Assembly (NCBI RefSeq): GCF_003207955.1
Contig: NZ_NOXG01000009.1
Location: 1-64,000, forward strand
DNA length: 64,000 bases
Source of the DNA: Novacetimonas pomaceti
Lineage (GTDB): Bacteria > Pseudomonadota > Alphaproteobacteria > Acetobacterales > Acetobacteraceae
Reading direction: 5' to 3'
Shown: positions 9,062 to 16,697 of the stretch, piece after piece
How positions within the stretch are numbered: position 1 is the first letter of the stretch
Layout: every line of letters begins with the position of its first letter
Made by a program: the position numbers and the translations under genes
The notes under the pieces: generated by a model
What the model saw: only the letters and a program-made list of their open reading frames with translations
What the model was told of the DNA's origin: nothing
Databases searched by the model: none

Positions 9062-9367
9062 TCAGGCGACGCGGATGTCGATCTTATGCAGCGCCTTGAG
9101 GGCGTGGGCATCCGGATGACCGACATGGAACGGCTCTTCAGGCAGCAGCTTGACATCAGTGATGTCCGCCAGGCGCAGGCAGCTCCACTGTCCCGTGGGC
9201 GGAACGCCTTTTTCATGCGCGTCTTCACCGCGAGAGATCAGCACCAGCCCGCCCCCGTCGCCTTCCCCCAGCGCATGGGGAGAGCCGATGTAGTTCTTGC
9301 CGTCGAAGGTAAAGCCAACAACGACTTTTTTCTGGATTGCATCACGAAGGATATCGCGAACTGACAT
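9062..9367 (-). CDS. Small protein resembling an isolated WYL-like domain
   Basis: A 101-residue protein beginning MSVRDILRDAIQKKVVVGF; the ATG at 9367 has a GGAAA-type site, and 50 residues of open frame upstream look non-coding. The pattern VVVGFTFDGKNYIGSPHALG, then a glycine-rich turn GDGGGLVLIS, then WSCLRLADITDVKLL, matches the beta-sandwich pattern of WYL ligand-binding domains (hydrophobic strand, basic or aromatic strand ending PhxLG, strand ending RL.DI..v). There is no helix-turn-helix, so it is not a standard WYL transcription factor. The match is by eye only. It may be a conserved acetic-acid-bacterial hypothetical protein. Confidence 0.6.
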   Translation of the reverse strand: MSVRDILRDAIQKKVVVGFTFDGKNYIGSPHALGEGDGGGLVLISRGEDAHEKGVPPTGQWSCLRLADITDVKLLPEEPFHVGHPDAHALKALHKIDIRVA

Positions 9368-9630
9368 TAGTATTTTCCGTCTTGACTGGAGGAAACTCTT
9401 GCATCCGTTGTTATAACGGAGGTTGCCTTTATACCCCTCCCGCCAGAACAGAGAAGTGTTGCGCACTGTTGCCAGGTGCAATCCTGACCTGCGCCGCAGG
9501 ACGCGGTCGGTCCGCATCGCCTTTTGTCATGCCGGTTGTCCCATCGGGGACGGACAGGCCGTCATGTCCGATCGCAGCGGGGATATGGGGAACGACCGCC
9601 CCTGTCCCGGCGTGGTCCGTGCGCCAGCGT

Positions 9631-9855
9631 TCAGTATTTCAGGATGCTGGCGGTCGCATCCGACAGATCAGACAGTCCGCATGTCCCGTTCCATACGCCA
9701 TAGGAAAGCAGGGCAAGCAGGGACAGCCCGATAATGCCAGCCCCGACATCTTCGTATCGCAGGGAAGCCTTGGCCTTTCCCATGCGGCCCGAACGCCACC
9801 CGGTCCACCATCCCGACGGTGAACGCAATGGAAGACTGGATATCAGCTTTGACAT
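9631..9855 (-). CDS. Small single-pass membrane protein, unknown
   Basis: A 74-residue protein with a Trp/Arg-rich N-terminal part and one hydrophobic helix (VGAGIIGLSLLALLSYGVW) followed by a short tail. Codon third positions are GC-rich as in neighbouring genes. The ATG at 9855 has a weak GGGA about ten bases upstream; a TTG immediately before is also possible. No family is recognised. It could be a real short membrane protein or a chance frame. Confidence 0.42.
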   Translation of the reverse strand: MSKLISSLPLRSPSGWWTGWRSGRMGKAKASLRYEDVGAGIIGLSLLALLSYGVWNGTCGLSDLSDATASILKY

Positions 9856-10259
9856 CAATTGGAATCCCGGACCACGAGATGAAGAGAATTCGCACTGCGG
9901 GAAAACGGACAGCCGGTTCCATCAGCGCACTGCCGCGCCATGCGACATCGGCCGCTGCATGTCGCCATCCGGTTTGTCTGGGCATTTAAGTCCATGACGC
10001 CTGAGTTCCTGTGCAATATTTATATGCGTATATAATATGTAAATTATAGCCACATGCAACAAGATGTGCGATAAATATGATTTTTATTAAATTTACATAT
10101 TAAATTCGTTATTTATGCCATCTGCCGGAAACACCGTGCACGCATTCCTTCACCTACATGCGGGAATTGCTCCGCCACCTTTCGCCTGCTAACGATTGTC
10201 CGCCATTTCCGTGCCCCTGTCCTTCCTGACAGCCAACGGGATTTCATGAAGGCATTGCC
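9856..10259. other. AT-rich intergenic region with a 13-bp inverted repeat
   Basis: About 400 bases lie before the DUF2946-like gene. The part from 10010 to 10115 is very AT-rich. It carries the inverted repeat taatatgtaaatt (10033-10045) and aatttacatatta (10090-10102), separated by 44 bases. This could be an operator pair or an upstream element controlling the metal-linked genes that follow. No gene is seen. Confidence 0.45.
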
Positions 10260-10652
10260 ATGACGATCACACGACAGAAGGGAGACCTGGCCATCATCGC
10301 ATGGCCGCTGATCCTGCTGGCGTTGATCAGTCGCATCGCCTTCGGCGGCATCGCCACGCCAGATGACGTGCTGCATCCGCAAACGGAACGCCTGTCGCTG
10401 CTGTCGATCCTGTGTCAGGGGGACATGCCCCCGGATGACGGTCATCATGACCATCACCTACCCGTGGGGGATACAGCGACCCTCCTGACGGACGCACACG
10501 GACTGGACGGCCCCCTGTCGGGGGAAGCTGGCTTTTCCGCGCTGGGTTCCGGCATCCTGATATCGCGCCTGTGGATCTTTCCGCCCGTGCGTGGGCCGCC
10601 ACGCGCCCGTTACTGCGCGCTCTGCCCGCAGGGACCACCCCACCTGAGCTGA
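10260..10652 (+). CDS. DUF2946-like small protein next to a TonB receptor
   Basis: A 130-residue protein with one N-terminal membrane segment (AIIAWPLILLALISRIAFGG), a Cys followed by an acidic His cluster (GDMPPDDGHHDHH), and a C-terminal CALC motif. This resembles DUF2946 proteins, often found before TonB-dependent receptors with a link to copper. The Cys and His residues suggest metal binding in the periplasm, which I infer from family knowledge rather than from a complete motif match. The ATG has AAGG eight bases upstream. The receptor begins 64 bases later on the same strand. Confidence 0.6.
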   Translation: MTITRQKGDLAIIAWPLILLALISRIAFGGIATPDDVLHPQTERLSLLSILCQGDMPPDDGHHDHHLPVGDTATLLTDAHGLDGPLSGEAGFSALGSGILISRLWIFPPVRGPPRARYCALCPQGPPHLS

Positions 10653-10716
10653 ATCACGTGCTTTCCGCCCCGCCTTTGCGCGGGCGTACCCGATTCATCT
10701 TTCAGGTCATCCCAAC

Positions 10717-13086
10717 ATGTATCCTGCATTCAGTGCGATGCTCCGCCACGCGGGCATGGCTGGCTGCGCACTGGCCTTTCTGGCCAGTGCGCCGACCATG
10801 CCGGCCCGCGCTGGCGACGCGCCTTCAACATCGGATCCCTCCCGCATCCAGCATCCCCGCAAGCCGGCATCACGTGGCGACACATCCCCCGGACGGACAG
10901 TCCCACAGCCGCCACACGAGACGATCACGGTTATCGGCACATCATCCCATCCCGCGGCCGCGAACGTGCGCCCCGCCGGTCAGACGACCTACAGCGCGTC
11001 ACGCGACGCTTTCGCCACGCATGTGGGCCAGAGCGTCGCCGACATGGTGGTGACCATTCCGGGCGTCAGTTTCGTCGCGGGAAACGGCCCCCGCGATGTC
11101 GTGGTCTCGGTACGCGGATCGGGTGACCGGCAGGCATATGGCATGAAGAACATTCAGGTGCTGGAGGACGGCTTTCCCATGACCCAGCCGGATGGCACGG
11201 CCCGGTCCGACCTGATTGATCCCCATGCCTATGACGGTATCGACGTGTTTCAGGGACCGGCCTCCACCGTTTATGGCAATTACGCCATCAATGGCGCGAT
11301 CAATTTCCGGACGCGCCAGGGGGCCGATATCCACGGGGTCGAAATCGGGTCAGATTTCGGCAGCTTTGGCATGATCAACAATTACGCGACGCTGGGCCTG
11401 GCGGGAAAGAAATATGACCTTGCCATCTTCGGCAGCGACGTGCGCGGCAACGGCTTCATCGCCAACAGCGGATACCAGACATCGACCGAAAACCTGCGCC
11501 TGCGGATCAACCTGACATCTACGGACCGCCTGATCGTCAAATTCGTCAATAATATAACCGACGCCTATCTGCCGGTGCGCCTGTCGCTGGCACAGTACAA
11601 GGCCAATCCCTTTCAGTCCGGGTGCAGCGATGCCAGCCATGCCGCCGCCGGATGCGCCAGCGTCAGCCTGCTGGAAAATGGCAGCTACGGAACCCGCGTC
11701 GCGGTCAGCCCCCAGGCGGCGGGCCTCGGCCGGTTTGACCGTCGCACGGTCGCGGGGGTGCGATGGGAACATGACGTCAACGCCAGCACGACCGTGCGAA
11801 CCCAGTTCACTTACGACCAGAGGCATATCGACCAGCCCACCTCCCCCTATGCCTATACCGGGCCATACGATTCCTATGCAGGCAGCAGCGACGTCACCAG
11901 CAGGTCACGTGTCGGCGGAATGGATCTGACCAGTTTCGGGGGAATCAGCTTTGACGACATGGATGCCCTGTCCATGGTCTATAACGTCACGCCTGCCGGT
12001 CATGCCCATCAGGGCGCGCTGAGCCAGTCGAGCTGGAGCCATCAGTGGAACGCGGGCCTGCGGTTTCACGAAGACCTGCACTTTGCCCGGTCATGGCATC
12101 TTGTCGTGGGGCTTGGGGGGACATATTCCGGGCTGCACGCGGCAGAAACCCTGTTTACCGGCAGCGCGGCGGGCACCAGCCAGCGGGTCGTGGCGGCGGA
12201 CCGGCACTTCTTCAACCTCGCGCCGGAAGCATCGCTCATCTACGCGCCATCACGGGCATGGACACTGCACGCGCGCGTGGGCACGGCCTATGCCACGCCC
12301 ACCACCTCCAACCTGTTCATCACGCCACGGGGCACCTATGGCAACAATACGCAACTCCGCAGCGAGACAAGCCTGGGGTTCGACCTGGGGATGGACTGGC
12401 ATCCGCTGCCCACCCTCAATCTTCAGGCGACAGGCTTTTATGAGTTCTATCATAACGAACTGGTCAGCCAGTCGGCAGGCGTGAACACCGTGGGATCCTA
12501 TACCTTCAACGCGCCGGCATCCCAGCATCGCGGCGTGGAAATCGGGGCGACATGGACGCCGCTGCCCCGTGCCCTGCCGGGGGGACGCATCATGCTGAGC
12601 TATACCTATGACAACCAGATTTACACCAGTTATACTGAAGTACTGTCCAATACCACGATGTCACGTGCCCTTGACCGATCCGGCAGAAGCATCCCCGGCG
12701 TCATTCCCCATTTCCTGAATGCCCGCTTCCTTTATGACCAGCCGGACGGTCCGCTGGAGGGTATCGGCGGCTATGTCGAGGTCACATGGCGCGGCGATTA
12801 CTGGCTGGACAATGCCAATATCCTCAAGGCGCCGGGATATGACCTGCTCAATCTCGAACTGCATTATGACCCGCCCGAACGCTTCGGCTTCGCACATTAT
12901 CTGCATGGTTTTTTCGAGATACAGAACCTTGCCAACCAGACCTATATTGCCGGGGCGACCAACATTACCGACGTGCTGGGCGCCAATGGTCGCGATGCCG
13001 GGGCGTCAACGCTGGCGACGCGCACGGGGTCGATTTACGCCGGCTCTCCCCGCGCTTTCTTCGGCGGCGTCAGAATCCGGTTCTAG
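10717..13086 (+). CDS. TonB-dependent outer-membrane receptor, possibly metal-linked
   Basis: A 789-residue outer-membrane receptor. It has a signal peptide ending near PARAGD, a TonB-box-like ETITVIG (residues about 68-74), a plug domain (VADMVVTIPGVSF, then VVSVRGSGDRQAYGMKNIQVLEDGFPM and STVYGNYAINGAINFRT) and a 22-strand-type barrel ending in aromatic Phe (GGVRIRF). It would import a bulky or scarce ligand using TonB energy. Flanking DUF2946-like and SCO1 genes point to copper or another metal, but the plug alone does not identify the ligand. The gene for SCO1 converges on its 3' end, 28 bases away. Confidence 0.85.
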   Translation: MYPAFSAMLRHAGMAGCALAFLASAPTMPARAGDAPSTSDPSRIQHPRKPASRGDTSPGRTVPQPPHETITVIGTSSHPAAANVRPAGQTTYSASRDAFATHVGQSVADMVVTIPGVSFVAGNGPRDVVVSVRGSGDRQAYGMKNIQVLEDGFPMTQPDGTARSDLIDPHAYDGIDVFQGPASTVYGNYAINGAINFRTRQGADIHGVEIGSDFGSFGMINNYATLGLAGKKYDLAIFGSDVRGNGFIANSGYQTSTENLRLRINLTSTDRLIVKFVNNITDAYLPVRLSLAQYKANPFQSGCSDASHAAAGCASVSLLENGSYGTRVAVSPQAAGLGRFDRRTVAGVRWEHDVNASTTVRTQFTYDQRHIDQPTSPYAYTGPYDSYAGSSDVTSRSRVGGMDLTSFGGISFDDMDALSMVYNVTPAGHAHQGALSQSSWSHQWNAGLRFHEDLHFARSWHLVVGLGGTYSGLHAAETLFTGSAAGTSQRVVAADRHFFNLAPEASLIYAPSRAWTLHARVGTAYATPTTSNLFITPRGTYGNNTQLRSETSLGFDLGMDWHPLPTLNLQATGFYEFYHNELVSQSAGVNTVGSYTFNAPASQHRGVEIGATWTPLPRALPGGRIMLSYTYDNQIYTSYTEVLSNTTMSRALDRSGRSIPGVIPHFLNARFLYDQPDGPLEGIGGYVEVTWRGDYWLDNANILKAPGYDLLNLELHYDPPERFGFAHYLHGFFEIQNLANQTYIAGATNITDVLGANGRDAGASTLATRTGSIYAGSPRAFFGGVRIRF

Positions 13087-13114
13087 GCCACTGGCCGCCA
13101 TCGATCGCGCCGCC

Positions 13115-13786
13115 TCAGCCTCCGGGCAGGAGATTGCGCAGCCGCGTTGCAATCTCCTCCGCGCTGGAATCGACGGGAAACATCGATACCAGATGATTGT
13201 TCCCATCCATCAGGAACAGCATCGAACTGTGATCGATCTGGTAATTACCGGCAGTGGCGGCGGTCATCTGGCGGGGACGGACCGTGACATGGAATTCCGC
13301 CGCCACCTTGCGGATATCCTGCGGATCGCCGGTCAGGCCGACAATGCGGGGGGAAAAGGACGCCACATAGGCATGGACCCTTGCCGGGGTATCGCGCGCC
13401 GGATCGACGGAAATGAAAACCGGCGTGACCTGCCGTCCACGTTCCCCCAGCCGGCCCAGCGCCGCCGTGACGGTCGCAAGCGTCAGCGGGCAGACATCAA
13501 GGCAGTGGGTATATCCAAAATACAGCAGCGTATAATGTCCCTGAAACGATCGTTCCGTGACAGGATGGCCATGGTCATCGACAAGGGCGTACGGCCCCCC
13601 GATCACCCCGGCCGGCCTTTCTGCGATCAGGGTCCGGAACGCCGCCGCCGCGCACAGCAGCACGGCGGCCACGCCGGACAGGACCAGCACGGCGCGCCGG
13701 TCATGCCGTCCGCGCGCCCGGTCCGTCCTGTCCCGTCCGCCCTTTCCTGCGCGCGGGGGCCGGGGGAAGGATGACGAACGCTTCAT
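13115..13786 (-). CDS. SCO1/SenC/PrrC family copper chaperone
   Basis: A 223-residue membrane-anchored thioredoxin-fold protein. A basic N-terminus precedes one hydrophobic helix (residues about 31-50). The copper site is complete: Cys95 and Cys99 in CLDVC, and His186 in DHSS. The protein delivers copper to the CuA centre of cytochrome oxidase or acts as a periplasmic thiol reductase. In acetic acid bacteria the main terminal oxidases are quinol bo3/bd types that lack CuA, so a broader metal or redox role is possible. Its neighbour, the TonB receptor, supports a copper context. Confidence 0.92.
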   Translation of the reverse strand: MKRSSSFPRPPRAGKGGRDRTDRARGRHDRRAVLVLSGVAAVLLCAAAAFRTLIAERPAGVIGGPYALVDDHGHPVTERSFQGHYTLLYFGYTHCLDVCPLTLATVTAALGRLGERGRQVTPVFISVDPARDTPARVHAYVASFSPRIVGLTGDPQDIRKVAAEFHVTVRPRQMTAATAGNYQIDHSSMLFLMDGNNHLVSMFPVDSSAEEIATRLRNLLPGG

Positions 13787-13980
13787 GTCCCTGTCGTTAC
13801 CCCATCTGCCGCCGCAATGCCATGGATGGACATGTCACCTCATCCGGTCCTGCTGGGTCACCGGGCATGACGCGCGGGCAATGCGCCCCGTCAGGGCTGG
13901 TGATGAATACAGATTGCCTGCATGACATGTTCACGGATACGATGCGCCCTGTTGTAACGCAATGTGCGCAATAGGGGATT

Positions 13981-14598
13981 TTGTTGTATATCAAGCGCAA
14001 CCTGTTACTGGTCGCTGCGGGTGTGATCGGCCTTGCCACCCTGCTGTCCCTGGGAGGATATTTCCTCTGGACGGACCATAGTGACAAGGACTTCGCCAAG
14101 CATAATGTGCTGATAAAGCATTCGCAGGAGGAAGCTGCCTATGCCAGTCAGCTCGACGCCGCGAACCAGACCGTCGTGCGCGACCAGAGCATCTTCCTTG
14201 ACGTGCACCTGACGGATTTTGACCAGATGGCAACCGAACAGGAAAAGGCATGGCTGCTGAAGGAATATCAGAAGTTCGATGTCAGCCGCGTCAAGGTTTT
14301 CGACGGCCTTCACATTTTCCCCTACAAGCCGATTTCCTGCACGGTAAGGCTGTGCTTCGTGCCCATCTTCGCCGAAGAGACCTATGATGATCTGGAAAAT
14401 CACCGGAAATACATTCAGGTCGATGCGCTGGATGGCATATCACGCACGCTGATCATGGACGCCGAGCAGTTCTGGCGTCTGCGTAAGCTGGTAATCCATG
14501 ATGACAATATCCTGTTCGCGCATCTCAAGGACAGGATGGCGCAGTATGAAAAAGAAGTCGAAATACGCAAGATGAAGGATGAAATGGGGATAAAATAG
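13981..14598 (+). CDS. Membrane-anchored protein of unknown function
   Basis: A 205-residue protein with a single N-terminal membrane segment (NLLLVAAGVIGLATLLSLGGYFLW) followed by a soluble, charged domain ending in a Lys/Glu-rich tail (about residues 180-205) that may form a coiled helix. Two cysteines (SCTVRLCF) lie close together in the middle and could form a disulfide if the domain is periplasmic. The start is one of two adjacent TTG codons (13981 or 13984) preceded by AGGGGA. No family is recognised. It precedes the dipeptidase gene by 44 bases on the same strand and may be co-transcribed. Confidence 0.7.
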   Translation: MLYIKRNLLLVAAGVIGLATLLSLGGYFLWTDHSDKDFAKHNVLIKHSQEEAAYASQLDAANQTVVRDQSIFLDVHLTDFDQMATEQEKAWLLKEYQKFDVSRVKVFDGLHIFPYKPISCTVRLCFVPIFAEETYDDLENHRKYIQVDALDGISRTLIMDAEQFWRLRKLVIHDDNILFAHLKDRMAQYEKEVEIRKMKDEMGIK

Positions 14599-14642
14599 GA
14601 TTCCTCCCGTCCGACCCCTGTCGTCCCATGGGATTGTCATGA

Positions 14643-15215
14643 ATGCTGTTGCCCATTGATGAAAAAGAGGATGTCATCCTCGATATCCGCTATGCCTCCC
14701 GCAACAACTTCGTGGGACGCCCGATATATGACCGTGGGGTCGCCCTTCTCCGGGCAGAGGCCCATGCCGCGTTTCATCGTGCCCTCGCCCGCGCGCGGGC
14801 CATCGGTCTGGGTTTCAGGGTATTCGACGCCTTCCGGCCGCTGGAGGCACAGGCCATCCTGTGGCATGCGATATCGGACAGCGCCTTCGTGGCTGATCCC
14901 GCGCTGGGCGGTACGCATCCGCGTGGCATCGCGATTGATCTGACCCTGTTCGATCCCGCGACGGGATACAACCTGCCAATGGGCACGGATTTCGACGCCA
15001 TGACGCCCCTGTCCGCCCATGGCGCGCTGGACGGGCTTTCATCTGACGCCATCCACAACCGTGCCCTGTTGCTGGGCATCATGACCGCGACTGGCTGGGA
15101 ACCTTACGAACCGGAATGGTGGCACTACAACCTTCCATCACGCGAAAACTTCCCGACCATGACAGCCGCGGATGTTCCTGATGGCCCCCTGCAGGCCGAC
15201 ACCGGCGCCACCTGA
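14643..15215 (+). CDS. ddpX: D-alanyl-D-alanine dipeptidase, VanX/DdpX family
   Basis: A 190-residue zinc peptidase that hydrolyses D-Ala-D-Ala. The active-site set is visible: zinc ligands His92 and Asp99 in THPRGIAIDL and His161 in EWWHY, catalytic Glu158, and Arg65 in AFRP. No signal peptide is seen, so it is probably cytoplasmic and recycles D-Ala-D-Ala from peptidoglycan turnover; no vanH/vanA-like genes are nearby, so vancomycin resistance is not implied. It ends at a strong hairpin. Confidence 0.93.
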   Translation: MLLPIDEKEDVILDIRYASRNNFVGRPIYDRGVALLRAEAHAAFHRALARARAIGLGFRVFDAFRPLEAQAILWHAISDSAFVADPALGGTHPRGIAIDLTLFDPATGYNLPMGTDFDAMTPLSAHGALDGLSSDAIHNRALLLGIMTATGWEPYEPEWWHYNLPSRENFPTMTAADVPDGPLQADTGAT

Positions 15216-15221
15216 ATGTAA

Positions 15222-15258
15222 TTCCCGGGGCGGCGAGGAACAGCCCCGGGAAATTTCC
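15222..15258 (+). terminator. Intrinsic terminator after the dipeptidase gene
   Basis: The arms ttcccggggc (15222-15231) and gccccgggaa (15243-15252) form a perfect 10-bp stem with an 11-base loop, followed by a short T stretch. Confidence 0.7.
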
Positions 15259-15384
15259 ATGGCATAATATTTTACAAAGCCTGACATGAACGCCATATTT
15301 TTTGAAAAATACGACGTATTTTCAAAGATTTTTGGATATCATTGGGCTGAACTTTCCAATCAGTCCCTTATTCCTGGCCCCGTT

Positions 15385-16314
15385 TCATACGACCGGCGAC
15401 AGCAGTTTTTCCCCGGCGTAAAAAGCCGCCACATTTTTCAGCACCATCTCCCCCATCGCCAGCCGTGTCTCGACCGTAGCACTGGCGCGATGCGGCTGAA
15501 GCACCACATTATCCATTCCCAGCAAGGCAGGCGGAACGTCGGGCTCATGGGCAAAGACATCCAGCCCGGCCCCCCCTATCCGCCCCTGCTGCAGGGCCGC
15601 GACCAGGGCGTCTTCATCCACGACGCTTCCACGCGCGACATTGATCAGCAATCCTTCCGGCCCCAGTGCCTCCAGCACTTTGGCATTGACGATCCCGCGC
15701 GATCCCGCGCCGCCTGCCGCCGCGACCACCAGAATCTCGCTCGAACGGGCAAGGTCCTCCAGATCCGCATGGAAGGCAAAACCGACATCCGTCATTTCCC
15801 GCACATCATTATAGGCGACGCGCATGCCAAAGGCCTCCGCCCTGCGGGCGATCGCGCGGCCGACATGCCCCATCCCCACGATCCCCATGACGCGTCCCGT
15901 CACCCGATGTCCCAGCGGGATTGGTGCCCCCTGGGGCCATTTTCCGTCACGCACATACCGATCACCCCGAACAATCCCCCTGCTGAGCGCCAGAAGCAGC
16001 GCAATCGCCATATCCGCCACGTCGTCGGTCAGGACACCCGGAGTGGTGGTGACATGGATATTGCGTTGGCGCGCCACGTTGAGGTCAACCGCATCCGTGC
16101 CGATCCCGTTGATGGCGATCAGCCCCAGCTGTGGCAGGGCCGCCATGATATCGGGGGGAACACCGGTCCCGCCGCCGGTAACCACGGCACGGATGCGCGG
16201 CGCGATGGCCGGAAGGGCCGGCACATCGGGAAGGTAATGCACCGTATAGGCATCGTTCAGTGCCTTCTCGATCCGGGGCATCATGCGTTCCATCAACAAG
16301 ATATCGGGTTTCAT
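15385..16314 (-). CDS. D-isomer 2-hydroxyacid dehydrogenase (glyoxylate/hydroxypyruvate reductase type)
   Basis: A 309-residue NAD(P)-dependent dehydrogenase with an outer catalytic domain and an inner Rossmann domain. Visible elements are the nucleotide loop GIVGMGHVGRAIARR, the catalytic Arg in INVARGSVVDEDAL, the Glu in AHEPDVPP and the His in LQPHRAS. It likely reduces glyoxylate, hydroxypyruvate or another 2-keto acid. The ATG at 16314 has AAGGAGAA at good spacing; the open frame upstream of it is non-coding. A second enzyme of the family is at 58.1 kb. Confidence 0.92.
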   Translation of the reverse strand: MKPDILLMERMMPRIEKALNDAYTVHYLPDVPALPAIAPRIRAVVTGGGTGVPPDIMAALPQLGLIAINGIGTDAVDLNVARQRNIHVTTTPGVLTDDVADMAIALLLALSRGIVRGDRYVRDGKWPQGAPIPLGHRVTGRVMGIVGMGHVGRAIARRAEAFGMRVAYNDVREMTDVGFAFHADLEDLARSSEILVVAAAGGAGSRGIVNAKVLEALGPEGLLINVARGSVVDEDALVAALQQGRIGGAGLDVFAHEPDVPPALLGMDNVVLQPHRASATVETRLAMGEMVLKNVAAFYAGEKLLSPVV

Positions 16315-16697
16315 CGGTGTTCTCCTTCTTCGATGGGGGAAAGAACATAACAGCAGGCCGCGATATTTCGCGCCCACCAATGCATCAATAATGCGCCATA
16401 TCCTTCTTACCCGGCGGGATTTACCTGCGCAGTCCCCTTGCAGCCATGCCCTTTCCCACCCACGCAATCGCGCCAGCGGGGATATTTTCCACCCCGCCCG
16501 CGTGGACGCGACAGGTGGATGTTTTTTTCATGAAACGATATGGACAATCGTATATATCCATCCTTTGCATGACATGACCACGGCGGGATCCGGCGGTATC
16601 GTCCCTCATTATTGGATACATGGGAAAAGAACTGGAAAACATGAAGAACAGGACCAGTTTCCGCCTGCATCTTTTACCCTCATCCATCCGGTAATCC
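16315..16697. other. Intergenic region between divergent genes
   Basis: About 380 bases separate the 2-hydroxyacid dehydrogenase from the divergent FUSC gene. The part from 16520 to 16620 is less GC-rich and may hold promoters. No gene, repeat or hairpin is seen. Confidence 0.45.

Noticed and set aside
14643..15215. A vancomycin-resistance locus
   Set aside because: Only a VanX/DdpX-type dipeptidase is present; vanH- and vanA-like genes are absent, and such dipeptidases are common in peptidoglycan recycling.
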